Positions 7,928-20,390 are shown, counted from the first letter of the stretch. The stretch: DNA of 64,000 nucleotides from Candidatus Micropelagos thuwalensis (GCF_000469155.1 NZ_AWXE01000004.1:744001-808000); one strand, 5' to 3'. A program made the numbers and translations. Notes: a model not told the origin generated them from the sequence alone.

Positions 7928-10342
7928 ATGAAGTTCACGCTCGACTGGTTACATGACCACCTTGAAACCGACGCCAATCTGGACATGATTTGCGATACTT
8001 TGAACCGCATCGGTTTGGAGGTTGAAGAAGTCATCAATCCTTCCGCAAAACTTGTAGGTTTTGAAGTGGCAGAAATTGTGTCAACTGAACAACATCCGGA
8101 TGCTGACCGGTTGAAAATCTGTACGGTTAAGAGTGGTCAGGGAGAACAAAAGCTGGTCTGTGGTGCGCCTAATGCCCATGCTGGCCTTAAAGGTATTCTT
8201 GCTAATGAAGGCGCGGTTATTCCTGCCAGTGGCATGGTTTTGGGAAAGGCTAAAATCCGTGGTGTTGAAAGTCGCGGTATGATGTGTTCACTGGCTGAGT
8301 TGGAACTGTCTGACGATCACGACGGCATTATTGAATTGCCAGAAACTGCTGTCGTTGGTACGCCGGCGGCGGAAGCGTTGGGGGATAACGGATTTCCAAT
8401 TGATCCGGTGATTGAAATCGCTATTACGCCTAATCGCCCTGATTGCCTCGGCGTGCGTGGTATAGCCCGTGACCTTGCGGCGGCGGGTCTGGGTTCGCTC
8501 AAGGCCGATACGGTTCAGCCAGCCCAATCGGATTTTGAAAGCGAAATTAATATTAGCGTCACGACGCCGGATTGTCCTGTCTTTGCCGGACGCGTTATAC
8601 GCGGTCTGAAAAATGGTGTGTCCCCAGATTGGTTATCAGCCAGATTGCAGGCGATTGGGCAACGTCCGATTAATACGCTTGTTGATATTACCAACTACAT
8701 ATCTTTTGATCGTGGGCGCCCCTTACATGTTTACGATGTGACCTATCTTTCCGGTACGGTTATGGCGCGGGCAGGCCAGATAGGTGAAAAATTCACCGCG
8801 CTTGATGATGAAAGCTATGAGATTAATGAGAATGATTGCGTCATTGCCGATGATAAATCCGTTTTGGGTTTCGGTGGTGTTATGGGGGGGCTTGAGTCCG
8901 GGGCGCGTGAGGCTACAACTGAAGTTTTGGTTGAGAGTGCCTGGTTTGAGCCTGTCGCCGTTGCAAATACAGGCCGCCGCCACGGTATAGACAGCGATGC
9001 ACGTTACCGTTTTGAGCGCGGGGTTGATCCTCAAACAGTTTTGTCTGGTCTGGATCAGGCGGTTCAGATGATCACGCAACTTTGCGGCGGTGAGGTGTCA
9101 TCTTTAATAAAAGCTGGTGATGTGCCGGACAAGCAACAAGAAATAGCGTTTGACCCTGGGCGCGTGAAATCACTAACTGGAATTGATTTAACTGACGACA
9201 ATATTGAGGATATTCTTCTTCGACTTGGTTTTGACGTCACCCGTCATGATAAAAAATGGAAAGTGAAAGCGCCAAGCTGGCGTCCGGATGTGCATGGTTC
9301 CGCCGATCTTGTTGAGGAAGTCACCCGCATTTATGGTCTTGATAATGTGCCGAGCGTGCCATTATCAAGTGACGCAAATATCACTCAGGCCATACAAACT
9401 CCACAACAAACGCGCACCGCATTAGCGCGTCGGGTTATGGCTGGTTCTGGTCTGACGGAAGCCGTTACATGGTCATTCATTGCCGAAACGGACGCTTTAA
9501 AATTTGGTGGACATCTAGATTTGAAACTCGCCAATCCGATTTCTTCAGAACTGTCCAATATGCGCCCATCGCTTTTACCTGGCTTGTTGCACGCCGCCGG
9601 ACGTAATGTCGCGCGCGGGCTGTCGGATTTTGGTTTGTTTGAAGTTGGGCAGGTTTTCTCGGGTGCTACGCCAGGCGCGCAAGAAACGGTTGTTGCCGCA
9701 CTCAGATATGGTCATGTGAAACCGCGGGACTGGTCCGGTAAGGCCGAACCTCTTAATCTTTTTAATATTAAGGCTGATGTACTAACCTTGTTGTCTGCTT
9801 ATGGTGTTCAGGCTGAGTCCCTGCAGGTTTTGCGCGATACGCCCGACTGGTATCATCCGGGTCAGTCAGGCATTGTGTGCCGTGACCCGCGAACGCCCTT
9901 AGCACGCTTCGGGGCATTGCATCCGGCGTTGCTGAAAGACTTTGATCTCAATAGGCCAGTTATGGTTTGTGAAATTTTTCCAATGGCAATTCCAATGCCC
10001 AAGAAGAAACCTTCGCGCAGCAAACCCGTTTTGTCTTTGTCACCTTACCAAGCTGTGCGTCGTGATTTTGCATTTGAAGTTGCCGCTGATTTACCTGCCG
10101 ATAAGCTCATTAAAGCAGCAAGAGGTGCAGATAAAAAATTGATTTCAAATATCGTTCTATTTGATGCTTTTATGGGTGCCTCCGAAGGTGGAAGTGCGCT
10201 GGGAGAGGGCATGAAATCGCTTGCGATTGAAGTTACGCTTAGTCCGATGGAAGCGACCTTGACCGATGCTGAAATTGAGGCGGTTGCAGATAAAATTATT
10301 CAAGCTGTAGAAAAGGTAACAGGTGGGAAACTCCGCCGATAA
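7928..10342 (+). CDS. pheT: Phenylalanine-tRNA ligase beta subunit
   Basis: 804-residue beta subunit. Domains in order: N-terminal segment with [14 protein letters not shown], an EMAP/tRNA-binding OB fold (about 39-150, [15 protein letters not shown] and [11 protein letters not shown]), the B3/B4 editing region (about 210-380), B5, a catalytic-like core, and a C-terminal ferredoxin-fold anticodon-binding domain (about 705-804, [14 protein letters not shown]). All regions appear intact. It starts directly after the pheS stop. About 100 bases separate it from lepA, and no terminator is apparent. Confidence 0.97.
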   Translation: MKFTLDWLHDHLETDANLDMICDTLNRIGLEVEEVINPSAKLVGFEVAEIVSTEQHPDADRLKICTVKSGQGEQKLVCGAPNAHAGLKGILANEGAVIPASGMVLGKAKIRGVESRGMMCSLAELELSDDHDGIIELPETAVVGTPAAEALGDNGFPIDPVIEIAITPNRPDCLGVRGIARDLAAAGLGSLKADTVQPAQSDFESEINISVTTPDCPVFAGRVIRGLKNGVSPDWLSARLQAIGQRPINTLVDITNYISFDRGRPLHVYDVTYLSGTVMARAGQIGEKFTALDDESYEINENDCVIADDKSVLGFGGVMGGLESGAREATTEVLVESAWFEPVAVANTGRRHGIDSDARYRFERGVDPQTVLSGLDQAVQMITQLCGGEVSSLIKAGDVPDKQQEIAFDPGRVKSLTGIDLTDDNIEDILLRLGFDVTRHDKKWKVKAPSWRPDVHGSADLVEEVTRIYGLDNVPSVPLSSDANITQAIQTPQQTRTALARRVMAGSGLTEAVTWSFIAETDALKFGGHLDLKLANPISSELSNMRPSLLPGLLHAAGRNVARGLSDFGLFEVGQVFSGATPGAQETVVAALRYGHVKPRDWSGKAEPLNLFNIKADVLTLLSAYGVQAESLQVLRDTPDWYHPGQSGIVCRDPRTPLARFGALHPALLKDFDLNRPVMVCEIFPMAIPMPKKKPSRSKPVLSLSPYQAVRRDFAFEVAADLPADKLIKAARGADKKLISNIVLFDAFMGASEGGSALGEGMKSLAIEVTLSPMEATLTDAEIEAVADKIIQAVEKVTGGKLRR

Positions 10343-10440
10343 TCCAGAAACAACACCCCTTTGAATTTGATGATTTGACGCATTGGCGGTGCGCTGACGC
10401 AGTGCTATATCACACCAATGATACAGATTGTGACCCGAAA

Positions 10441-12240
10441 ATGACCAAACAAGAAAATATCCGTAACTTTTCCATTATTGCCCACATTGATCATGGAAAA
10501 TCAACCCTTGCTGACCGCCTCATACAGGTGACGGGGGGGTTGTCTGATCGTGAGATGCAGGAGCAGGTGTTGGACAATATGGAATTGGAACGCGAGCGCG
10601 GGATTACGATTAAAGCGCAAACTGTTAGGCTTGATTATACTGCCGCAGATGGTGAGTTGTATCACCTCAATCTAATTGATACGCCCGGTCACGTCGATTT
10701 TGCTTACGAGGTAAATCGCTCATTGGCGGCGTGCGAAGGCTCTTTGCTCGTAGTGGATGCCAGCCAGGGTGTCGAAGCGCAGACTCTTGCAAATGTCTAT
10801 CAGGCAATTGAGGTTGATCATGAAATTGTTCCTGTGCTCAACAAGATAGACCTCCCTGCTGCTGAGCCGGCGCGTGTTAAGCAGCAGGTTGAGGATGTTA
10901 TCGGGCTTGATACTGAGAACGCTTTAGAAATTTCTGCCAAGACGGGTATTGGCATTGAGACGGTCCTTGAAGCAATAGTTACACAATTACCGCCGCCTCA
11001 GGGAACATCCGACGCCGCGCTTAAAGCCATGCTGGTGGATAGCTGGTATGATCCTTATCTTGGGGTTGTGGTGCTGGTGCGGGTTATTGATGGCGTTATG
11101 AAAAAAGGCCAGAAAATCCGCATGATGTCGAATGGTGCTTCTTATTTATTAGACCGCGTGGGGGTGTTTCGTCCGAAACAGGAAAGTGTCGCCCAACTCG
11201 GTCCGGGCGAAATTGGTTTTTTCACCGCTGCCATTAAAGAAGTTGCAGATACCCGCGTCGGGGATACAGTTACGGATGATCGCCAGCCATGTGAGGTGCC
11301 ACTAGAGGGCTTTAAGCCATCCCAGCCGGTGGTATTTTGTGGCTTATTTCCCGTCGATAGCAGTGAGTTTGAAGATTTGCGCGATGCGATGGGGAAGTTA
11401 CGCCTTAATGATGCGAGCTTTGAATTTGAAATGGAGACCAGTGCCGCTTTGGGGTTTGGTTTCCGGTGCGGGTTTCTTGGTCTGCTGCATTTGGAGATAA
11501 TCCGCGAACGTATTGAACGCGAATTTGACATTGACCTGATTACAACTGCGCCATCTGTGGTTTATCACTTGCACATGAATGATGGTGAGATGATTGAGAT
11601 GCATAATCCTGCCGATATGCCGGATGTTGTGAAAATCGAACATATTGAGGAGCCTTGGATTAAGGCGTCAGTTCTTGTGCCGGATGAATATATGGGCGCG
11701 GTTTTAAAGCTATGTGAAGACCGGCGCGGACGGCAGTTAAATATGAGTTATGCCGGTAGCCGCGCTATGCTGGAATATGCTTTGCCTCTAAATGAGGTTG
11801 TTTTCGATTTTTACGACAGACTTAAATCTGCCACCAAAGGTTATGCCAGTTTTGACTATAGTGTGACAGGTTATGAGCAGGGCGATTTGGTGAAGATGTC
11901 CATTCTCGTCAATGCAGAGCCTGTTGATGCGCTGTCAACGATTGTTCATCGTGAGCGGGCAGAGAGTCGTGGGCGTGCCATGTGCGAACGTTTGAAAGAC
12001 CTCATCCCCCGGCATTTGTTTAAAATTCCGGTGCAGGCAGCGATTGGCGGCAAGATTATTGCGCGTGAGACGATTGCGGCTTTGCGTAAAGATGTGACGG
12101 CTAAATGTTATGGCGGTGACGCGACACGTAAACGTAAGCTTCTGGATAAGCAGAAAGAGGGTAAGAAGAAAATGCGTCAATTCGGTAAGGTGGACATCCC
12201 TCAGGACGCGTTTATCTCTGCATTAAAAATGGATGATTAG
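10441..12240 (+). CDS. lepA: Elongation factor 4 (LepA)
   Basis: Ribosome-associated translational GTPase. G1 is [15 protein letters not shown]2 lies in [12 protein letters not shown]3 is DTPGHVDF, G4 is NKIDLPAA and G5 is SAKTGIG. The C-terminal EF4-specific domain ends with [18 protein letters not shown], which is characteristic. Starting at the ATG at 10441 ([18 protein letters not shown]) gives 599 residues, the standard length. An in-frame ATG at 10375 would add a 22-residue leader not typical of the family. The ribosome site is weak. Confidence 0.96.
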   Translation: MTKQENIRNFSIIAHIDHGKSTLADRLIQVTGGLSDREMQEQVLDNMELERERGITIKAQTVRLDYTAADGELYHLNLIDTPGHVDFAYEVNRSLAACEGSLLVVDASQGVEAQTLANVYQAIEVDHEIVPVLNKIDLPAAEPARVKQQVEDVIGLDTENALEISAKTGIGIETVLEAIVTQLPPPQGTSDAALKAMLVDSWYDPYLGVVVLVRVIDGVMKKGQKIRMMSNGASYLLDRVGVFRPKQESVAQLGPGEIGFFTAAIKEVADTRVGDTVTDDRQPCEVPLEGFKPSQPVVFCGLFPVDSSEFEDLRDAMGKLRLNDASFEFEMETSAALGFGFRCGFLGLLHLEIIRERIEREFDIDLITTAPSVVYHLHMNDGEMIEMHNPADMPDVVKIEHIEEPWIKASVLVPDEYMGAVLKLCEDRRGRQLNMSYAGSRAMLEYALPLNEVVFDFYDRLKSATKGYASFDYSVTGYEQGDLVKMSILVNAEPVDALSTIVHRERAESRGRAMCERLKDLIPRHLFKIPVQAAIGGKIIARETIAALRKDVTAKCYGGDATRKRKLLDKQKEGKKKMRQFGKVDIPQDAFISALKMDD

Positions 12241-12242
12241 GG

Positions 12243-12270
12243 TTGTTTTTCCAAAAGCCCTAGCTATAAA
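12243..12270 (+). promoter_or_regulatory. Possible promoter for tRNA-Ser
   Basis: TTGTTT (12243-12248), a 16-base spacer and TATAAA (12265-12270), placing a start near 12277, six bases before the mature tRNA. It lies immediately after the lepA stop. Confidence 0.45.
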
Positions 12271-12282
12271 TGCACCTTCTGG

Positions 12283-12372
12283 GGACAGGTGGCCGAGTGG
12301 CTGAAGGCGCACGCTTGGAAAGCGTGTAGGCGTTAACGCGTCTCGAGGGTTCGAATCCCTCTCTGTCCGCCA
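12283..12372 (+). tRNA. tRNA-Ser(GGA)
   Basis: Full cloverleaf of 90 bases with encoded CCA. The acceptor strand GGACAGG pairs with TCTGTCC (one G-U) before discriminator G. The anticodon stem CACGC/GCGTG holds the loop TTGGAAA, so the anticodon is GGA. The long variable arm after it (TAGGCGTTAACGCGTCTC) is the class II hallmark of serine tRNAs. The T arm GAGGGTTCGAATCCCTC is perfect. Reads UCC/UCU codons. Confidence 0.97.
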
Positions 12373-12491
12373 TACTCCCTAATCAAATTTTTTTATTCAC
12401 AATAAATTTTTTTTAAAAAAATAGGGAATATTTTTTGCAAGTGTTATCATCATTTAAATCAATTGATTTTTATTTAAATATGAGGTGATGC

Positions 12492-12851
12492 ATGATGTCT
12501 TTAAAAAGTTTCCCCCTTTGTCTTGCCTTTTCTGCGGCATTACTGGCTGGTTGTGCATCGGGTAGTTCTAATGCTTCGGCTAAGAAAGATTTCCTTGATC
12601 AAAATGATATAGCAAAGAATTTCGAAGCCGGTTTCGTTGAGGGATTGGAAGGAACTATTATCCAACGACGTTTAGACGCTCTAGAAAAAATGGCCCAGCT
12701 TTGTGGTCGTAATAACTACCGTATAACAAATATGGATGAAACTAATGAAGGCAACATGAATGTTGGCGGCCCGGAACCAGTTGGTGACGGTATGGTTCTA
12801 GTGAGTGAGAGTATAATTAAATTCCGCTGGGAATTTGTGTGCAATAATTAG
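12492..12851 (+). CDS. Small predicted lipoprotein, unknown function
   Basis: 119 residues. A lipoprotein signal peptide is clear: a Lys, a hydrophobic stretch, then the lipobox LLAGC at about 18-22, so the mature protein is lipid-anchored to a membrane. The remainder is mixed-charge with three further cysteines or so, and I recognise no family. GAGGTGAT precedes the ATG. It opens an AT-rich islet directly behind tRNA-Ser and is followed 46 bases later by a membrane hydroxylase-type gene on the same strand. Confidence 0.7.
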   Translation: MMSLKSFPLCLAFSAALLAGCASGSSNASAKKDFLDQNDIAKNFEAGFVEGLEGTIIQRRLDALEKMAQLCGRNNYRITNMDETNEGNMNVGGPEPVGDGMVLVSESIIKFRWEFVCNN

Positions 12852-12897
12852 ATTAATCACTAGAAACTAAATTGGGATATACTAACTATTAAGAGTT

Positions 12898-13698
12898 ATG
12901 TTTGATTATTTCCTTCATTATGAACCTCAATTCCGACTAATAATATTTGTTAGTACTTTTATAATAATTTTTTCATGGGAATTACTAGCAAAGAAAAGAT
13001 CCTCTGAATTTAGTGTAGATAGAACACTAACGAATTTCTTGCTAATGCTAATTAACTCGCTGGCACTTCGTCTTGTAATGCCAATTCTTGCTATTGAACT
13101 TGCTTTTCAACTAGAGACAAAGGGCTTTGGAATTTTGCAACAGATAGCTTTACCTGAGTTTGCCATCTTTTTAATCAGTCTAATTTTACTAGATTTAGCT
13201 ATTTATATTCAGCACGTGATTTTTCATAAAGTACCTTTTCTTTGGCGCTTTCACCGAGTACACCACGCAGATACTGGCTTTGATGTCACAACAGGAGTTA
13301 GATTTCATCCTGGTGAAATAATTTTTTCTATGTTCTATAAATTGATCTTAGTGCTGTTATTAGGCCCTTCTGCTGCCGCAGTTCTTATGTTTGAGATTTT
13401 ATTGAGTTCCTCTTCGCTTTTTACACATGCTAATGCTCGCATGCCAAGAAATATCGATATTTTATTGCGATGGTTTATTGTGACACCGGATATGCATAGA
13501 ATACATCACTCCGATCAAACCGATGAGGCTTTAACAAATTTTGGTTTTAATTTAAGCCTATGGGATAGATTATTTGGAACTTATCGCCCTGATCCTAATT
13601 ATGACCATATAGATATGAAAATAGGTACGCGAAATATTCCTGCTAAAAAAGCTTCGTCTATTTGGTATATGCTTATTTCACCAGTCTATAAAAATTAA
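12898..13698 (+). CDS. Sterol desaturase / fatty acid hydroxylase superfamily membrane protein
   Basis: Integral membrane di-iron protein of 266 residues. The histidine boxes are HVIFH (about 115), HRVHH (about 127) and, further on, FTHAN and HRIHH (about 200). Three to four hydrophobic helices precede and separate them. Members hydroxylate or desaturate lipids, sterols, fatty acids or carotenoids; the substrate cannot be read from the sequence. Base composition is more AT-rich than the housekeeping genes around it, as in its two islet neighbours. Confidence 0.85.
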   Translation: MFDYFLHYEPQFRLIIFVSTFIIIFSWELLAKKRSSEFSVDRTLTNFLLMLINSLALRLVMPILAIELAFQLETKGFGILQQIALPEFAIFLISLILLDLAIYIQHVIFHKVPFLWRFHRVHHADTGFDVTTGVRFHPGEIIFSMFYKLILVLLLGPSAAAVLMFEILLSSSSLFTHANARMPRNIDILLRWFIVTPDMHRIHHSDQTDEALTNFGFNLSLWDRLFGTYRPDPNYDHIDMKIGTRNIPAKKASSIWYMLISPVYKN

Positions 13699-13790
13699 TA
13701 TGCAATGATAATGGTTTTACACTCTCACCATATCATTCTAGGTTCATTTAAGAGCAATTTATTTTAAGTCCTATCCTCAAAGGGTGTTTG

Positions 13791-14243
13791 ATGTTTTTAA
13801 ACCATAAAATTCCACCACCAATCGTCACGCTAATATTTATTGGACTTATTTATTGGTCCACTAATTATGCAGCTGCAGATACTTTTCCATTTCAAGATTT
13901 TATTTCTTTAGCAATTTTATTAATTGGACTGGGGTTTATGTTCTTTGGAGTAAGAGAGTTCAAAAAACTTCAAACAACTGTTAACCCTTTAAATCCAGAG
14001 GCGGCAACATCCCTCGCTACCGCTGGTGTTTTCAGTGTCACTCGTAATCCGATGTATCTTGGAATGTGCTTTATATTATTGGCGACCAGCATTTTTAGTG
14101 GTGCCTGGTTGGGTCTGCCACTTATTTTTATTTTTATGGCCTATATAACCTTGTTTCAAATTCTTCCTGAAGAAAGAGCTATGAAGGATTTATTTGGAGA
14201 AAAATTTGAAGTTTACAAAGCAAGTGTTCGCATGTGGATATGA
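13791..14243 (+). CDS. Isoprenylcysteine methyltransferase (ICMT)/PEMT-like membrane protein
   Basis: About 150 residues with four predicted membrane helices and the family C-terminal signature VTRNPMYLGM plus EERAMKDLFGEKFEVYK. This signature binds S-adenosylmethionine at the membrane surface. The bacterial members' acceptors are mostly unknown; lipid or small hydrophobic acceptors are likely. The ATG at 13791 has AGGG six bases upstream and was chosen over the adjacent TTG at 13788. It is the last gene of the AT-rich islet. About 108 bases of AT-rich DNA without a recognisable element separate it from the end of thiC. Confidence 0.8.
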   Translation: MFLNHKIPPPIVTLIFIGLIYWSTNYAAADTFPFQDFISLAILLIGLGFMFFGVREFKKLQTTVNPLNPEAATSLATAGVFSVTRNPMYLGMCFILLATSIFSGAWLGLPLIFIFMAYITLFQILPEERAMKDLFGEKFEVYKASVRMWI

Positions 14244-14351
14244 ACCTTTTTTTGAGATTAGAAAAATTTTCAAAAGTATTTTAACGTTTAAGTTATCGTT
14301 ATTCGGTCAATCCATATGATGTTGTCAAATGACTCAAGCTAATTAAACCAA

Positions 14352-16301
<1,950 letters not shown>

Positions 16302-16334
16302 CTAAATAGGCAGATTGCCGGGTCGCTTAAGAAA

Positions 16335-16424
16335 GACACTCCCTGCAGCGGCATTACCCGTAAACAGGTTCAAAGGGTATCATCTCACCGGCCAGAATTT
16401 AAATCTGCACGGACCCCCGGTAAA
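16335..16424 (-). promoter_or_regulatory. TPP riboswitch (THI element)
   Basis: On the minus strand, in order: ACCGGGGGTCC, a variable stem, then GTGAGATGATACCC, TTTGAACCTG and GGGTAATGCCGCTGCAGGGAG. These are the conserved THI-box blocks, including the CUGAGA-like pyrimidine-sensing loop (here GUGAGA) and the pyrophosphate helix. It lies between the promoter and the thiC start, about 55 bases from the ATG. This fits translational control, since no poly-T terminator follows. Confidence 0.92.
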
Positions 16425-16427
16425 CTT

Positions 16428-16456
16428 ATGTTAGATTAATATGTCGCTATGGACAA
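16428..16456 (-). promoter_or_regulatory. thiC promoter
   Basis: Minus strand TTGTCC (16456-16451), a 17-base spacer and TAACAT (16433-16428). The start would fall at about 16421, right at the 5' end of the TPP riboswitch. Confidence 0.6.
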
Positions 16457-16526
16457 GCAAACTGTCTATTGACGTAGCCCGTTATTGTCGGTCAATCTTG
16501 CAACACTTAATAAAGGCGGATTTGAT

Positions 16527-17912
16527 TTGGAAAATCTTTTTATAGTTGATAAAGGCCGTCCGGCATGTCCGATATATCTCTTAACTAAGCAAAGCCTTAA
16601 GGGCTGGCTAGAGGAACATGCCGGCAAACAAGCTGCATGGGTCGAAACCAATCATTTCAAAGCTGCTCACAGTGAAATTCTGCTTCTGCCGGATAAATCT
16701 GGTGGCGTTGAGGCGGTTTTGCTGGGGCAGGGCGTAGAAGTGGATATTTTTACCCTCGGCGCTTTATCAAAAGCTTTGCCATCTGGCGTTTACAGACTTG
16801 CCCATGAACTTGATAACGGTGATATGGAACTTGCAGCACATGCGTGGTTGATTGGTACTTATCACTTTGACACGTATCTGCCCCAAAAACCAGATTTTGA
16901 AGCGCCACAACTTGTTCTACCTAAAGATAGCCGATTGGATAGAATTCAGGCTTTAGGCGCGGCAGTCTTTATGGTCAGGGATCTTATCAACACCCCTGCG
17001 GCAGATATGGGGCCGATTGAACTTGAAATGGCTGCACGTAATTTGGCTGAAAAATTCAATGCTGAAATCGAAGTCATTGCCGGGGATGCACTTGTTGAAG
17101 CTAACTATCCGCTGATACATGCGGTAGGACGGGCGGCATATGAAGCGCCAAGGCTCATTGATATACGCTGGGGTAATCCCGAAGGTAAAAAACTTGTGCT
17201 TGTTGGCAAGGGCGTTTGTTTTGATAGCGGGGGACTAAACTTAAAACCCGGCTCCTATATGGATCTCATGAAAAAAGACATGGGCGGTGCTGCAAATATT
17301 CTCGGTCTTGCTAGGGCTGTGATGCAATGTGGTCTCGATGTTAATTTGCGCGTCTTGATTGGGGCCGTTGAAAATGCCATTGGCCCTGAAGCTTTCCGCC
17401 CGGGTGATATTCTGCCAAGCAGGCAGGGCATGACAGTTGAAATTGGTAACACGGATGCAGAAGGGCGGCTTGTTCTGGCAGATATGCTGACAGAGGCCGA
17501 GAGTGAGCAACCTGATTTAATTATCGATATGGCAACATTGACCGGCGCCGCGCGAACTGCTTTAGGACCTGAAGTTGCCCCGTTTTTTGTACGTCAGGAT
17601 GCGCTTGCGAATGATCTGGAAGCGGCGGTGCATGCCGAAAGTGATCCGATGTGGCGTCTTCCGCTCTGGGCCGGATATGATGATTGGCTGTCTAGTCGTG
17701 TTGCGGATGTTAGAAATATCAGCAATGGACCCCATGCGGGAGCCATAACGGCAGCGCTTTTCTTGTCCAGATTTGTTGATGCACAGACCGATTGGATTCA
17801 TTGCGATATTTATGCGTGGAATCCTAAATCAAGCCCCGGGCGGCCTGTTGGTGGAGAAGCCCAAGGAATGCGTGCGCTTTTCCGAATGTTGGAGCAAAGG
17901 TATGGGCGGTGA
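16527..17912 (+). CDS. Leucyl aminopeptidase family (M17)
   Basis: Two-metal cytosolic aminopeptidase that removes N-terminal residues from peptides. The catalytic C-terminal domain shows GKGVCFDSGGLNLKP (metal ligands and Lys), KKDMGGAAN and NTDAEGRLVLAD, the diagnostic M17 motif with its Asp/Glu ligands. The start is TTG at 16527, with AAAGGCGG about seven bases upstream; another in-frame TTG lies at 16485. The stop overlaps the NlpC/P60 start, so the two genes are coupled. They face the yej peptide transporter. Confidence 0.92.
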   Translation: MENLFIVDKGRPACPIYLLTKQSLKGWLEEHAGKQAAWVETNHFKAAHSEILLLPDKSGGVEAVLLGQGVEVDIFTLGALSKALPSGVYRLAHELDNGDMELAAHAWLIGTYHFDTYLPQKPDFEAPQLVLPKDSRLDRIQALGAAVFMVRDLINTPAADMGPIELEMAARNLAEKFNAEIEVIAGDALVEANYPLIHAVGRAAYEAPRLIDIRWGNPEGKKLVLVGKGVCFDSGGLNLKPGSYMDLMKKDMGGAANILGLARAVMQCGLDVNLRVLIGAVENAIGPEAFRPGDILPSRQGMTVEIGNTDAEGRLVLADMLTEAESEQPDLIIDMATLTGAARTALGPEVAPFFVRQDALANDLEAAVHAESDPMWRLPLWAGYDDWLSSRVADVRNISNGPHAGAITAALFLSRFVDAQTDWIHCDIYAWNPKSSPGRPVGGEAQGMRALFRMLEQRYGR

Positions 17913-18783
17913 CAGCAAACCTGATCCACGCTTAAGCCCATGGCGAGATGATCTCGCTGCATCGCATTTGAGGGGCGAAGTGAAGGCTTCGAAATATGTT
18001 GATGGCGAGCCTTATTGTGTTTCTGCGCCAGTAACAGCTCTGCGGCGGAGTCCGGCAGATGCTGCCATGATGGATACCCAACTTCTTTTTGGCGAAGGTT
18101 TTCGTGTTTATGAAAAACGTGGGAATTGGGCTTGGGGGCAATCTTTGATAGATGATTATGTCGGTTATGTTCTGTCAGGCGATCTACAACCTTATTATGA
18201 GACCAACCATATTGTGCGTGTGCCACGCAGTTTTGTTTACCGTGAGCCGGATATTAAATCCCGTCCCGTAATGGCCATTTCTATGGGTGCGCGCTTAAAT
18301 GTAACCAAACATGAAGGACGGTTTTCTCATATTGAAGATGGTGGGCAGGATGAAGCGACGGGCTGGATTATCAGTGCGCATATTTCTGCCGAAGGTGATT
18401 ATGCGGATGATTATGTTGCGGTTGCCGAGATGTTTCTTCACGCCCCTTACTTATGGGGCGGACGCGAAAGCCTTGGCTTGGACTGCTCGGCGCTGGTGCA
18501 GCTTTCTTTAATGCAAGCTGGATATGCTTGCCAGAGAGACACTTACATGCAGGAAGCCACGCTTGGTCAAGAAATTAAAAAAGATTTCCAGCGCGGCGAT
18601 TTGGTGTTCTGGAAAGGTCATGTTGGGATATTGCAAAGCCCGCATCAGCTTCTTCATGCCAATGCCAGTTTTATGCAAACTGTATCTGAAGATTTTGAGA
18701 GTGCCTGTCAGCGCATTGAGAAAACCGACGGACCGATAACATCTATCCGTCGTCTTTCGGGTTCATCAGCTATTGGTGTTTAG
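17902..18783 (+). CDS. NlpC/P60 family peptidase
   Basis: 293 residues: N-terminal SH3-like domains (DPRLSPWRDDLAASHLRG to about 130), then a C-terminal NlpC/P60 fold. The catalytic Cys is in LGLDCSALVQLSL, the His in FWKGHVGIL, and a second polar His in LLHANASF. These enzymes cut gamma-D-glutamyl bonds in murein peptides. No signal peptide is visible, so it probably acts on imported muropeptides in the cytoplasm. The ATG at 17902 has GGAG at a good distance and overlaps the aminopeptidase stop. The 3' end interlocks with that of yejF. Confidence 0.9.
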   Translation: MGGDSKPDPRLSPWRDDLAASHLRGEVKASKYVDGEPYCVSAPVTALRRSPADAAMMDTQLLFGEGFRVYEKRGNWAWGQSLIDDYVGYVLSGDLQPYYETNHIVRVPRSFVYREPDIKSRPVMAISMGARLNVTKHEGRFSHIEDGGQDEATGWIISAHISAEGDYADDYVAVAEMFLHAPYLWGGRESLGLDCSALVQLSLMQAGYACQRDTYMQEATLGQEIKKDFQRGDLVFWKGHVGILQSPHQLLHANASFMQTVSEDFESACQRIEKTDGPITSIRRLSGSSAIGV

Positions 18784-20390
18784 AGGTCAAATGCCGCGCT
18801 GATAAGATCGCGCGTATAGGCTTTTTTGGCGTTTTCAAAAATATCGCTTGTTGTTCCGGTTTCAACAACCTTACCCTGTTTCATGACCATAACGCGATGT
18901 GACAATGCGCGGACGACTTTCAAGTCATGGCTGATGAAAATATAGGATAGCCCTCTTTGTTGTTGGAGGTCCCGCAATAAAGTTACAATTTGAGCTTGAA
19001 CTGATCTATCGAGGGCGCTGGTTGGTTCATCAAGCACCACAAGGCGCGGGTTAAGAATAATGGCGCGGGCAATAGCGATACGTTGGCGTTGACCACCAGA
19101 AAACTCGTGCGGATAACGATTTGCGCTGTCGGGTTCTAATCCGACATCTTCGAGCGTTTTTCGAACTTTAAAGATTTTTTGATAGCGATTGAGTTCAGGC
19201 TCATGCAAGTCCAGACCTTCAGTAATAATGTCGCTTACTGACATCCTTGGTGATAGTGCGCCGAACGGGTCTTGAAAAACAATCTGCATATGTTTGCGGA
19301 GATTTCTAAGAGGCGTACCTTTAAGTGCGTCGATGTCTTGCCCTCTGAAATTAATCTGCCCGTCACATCCTGTTAACTTAACGATAGCGCGCCCTAATGT
19401 GGTTTTTCCAGAGCCGCTTTCTCCGACGATGCCCAGAGTCTCCCCCGCAGTAAGCGAGAGGTCAATGCCGTCCACCGCTTTCACATAATCCAGTGGCTTG
19501 CCGTACCAGTTTTTGGTGCGGGGAAACCAGACTTTAATATTTTGTGCGGCCAAAATAGTCTCAGCCGCCTCTTCGTCAATCAAGTCGGGTTGACCGCTTG
19601 GTTCGGCCTCAACCAGCATTTTCGTATAAGGGTGCGCGGGTTTCGTGAAAATATGCTCGGGTTGGCCTATTTCAACAATTTCGCCATCTTTCATGACACA
19701 TACCTTGTCAGCCACTTGTTTGACCACACCGAGATCATGGGAAATCAGCAACATGGCCATACCGGTTTCTTGCTGGAGTTGTTTCAGTAAAGCGAGAATT
19801 TGTTTTTGCACTGTTACGTCAAGCGCGGTGGTTGGTTCATCTGCAATCAGCAATTTGGGATTATTGGCGAGTGCTATAGCAATCATAACCCTTTGGCGTT
19901 GCCCGCCTGAGAGTTCATGGGGTAGTGCAGAAAGCCGTTTCTCAGCTTCTGGAATGCCAACTTTATGCAGCAAATCCAGCACGCGGGTTCGTATTTGGGT
20001 GCGGCCTGTTTTTGGGTCTAGATTGTCGCCATGAATTTCCAGACATTCGGAGATTTGTTTTTCAATACTATGTAACGGGTTCAGTGAGGTCATTGGTTCT
20101 TGAAAAATCATGGCGATGTCATTACCGCGAAGGTTTTTTAAGGCGGTTGTATCAAGACCTGAAATATCTCTGCCCTCAAAACTGATAACCCCCTGACTGA
20201 TGCGTGCAGAAGGTGGTAGAAGTTTTAAAATAGATAGAGCTGAAACGGATTTGCCCGAACCGCTTTCGCCAACCAGCCCAACGGTTTCACCCGGTGCTAT
20301 TGAAAAAGACACATTTGAGACGGCGCGGGTTTCCTGTCCCTGATTATGGAAACCGATGGTCAGATTTTCAATTTTGAGTAAATCTGTCAT
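18780..20390 (-). CDS. yejF: Peptide ABC transporter ATP-binding protein YejF
   Basis: A double ABC ATPase of 536 residues. Each half has a Walker A (GESGSGKSVSAL and GESGSGKTTLGR), a signature (LSGGQRQR and FSGGQRQR) and a Walker B (LLIADEPTTALD and LVVLDEPTSALD), with the oligopeptide-family C-terminal pieces between. It powers the YejABEF importer. It is the last gene of the four; its start overlaps the yejE stop by four bases. Confidence 0.95.
   Translation of the reverse strand: MTDLLKIENLTIGFHNQGQETRAVSNVSFSIAPGETVGLVGESGSGKSVSALSILKLLPPSARISQGVISFEGRDISGLDTTALKNLRGNDIAMIFQEPMTSLNPLHSIEKQISECLEIHGDNLDPKTGRTQIRTRVLDLLHKVGIPEAEKRLSALPHELSGGQRQRVMIAIALANNPKLLIADEPTTALDVTVQKQILALLKQLQQETGMAMLLISHDLGVVKQVADKVCVMKDGEIVEIGQPEHIFTKPAHPYTKMLVEAEPSGQPDLIDEEAAETILAAQNIKVWFPRTKNWYGKPLDYVKAVDGIDLSLTAGETLGIVGESGSGKTTLGRAIVKLTGCDGQINFRGQDIDALKGTPLRNLRKHMQIVFQDPFGALSPRMSVSDIITEGLDLHEPELNRYQKIFKVRKTLEDVGLEPDSANRYPHEFSGGQRQRIAIARAIILNPRLVVLDEPTSALDRSVQAQIVTLLRDLQQQRGLSYIFISHDLKVVRALSHRVMVMKQGKVVETGTTSDIFENAKKAYTRDLISAAFDL

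Noticed and set aside
12373-14351. Attachment-site repeats bounding the tRNA-Ser islet
   Set aside because: I looked for a second copy of the tRNA 3' end near 14250-14351 and found none; there is no integrase gene.
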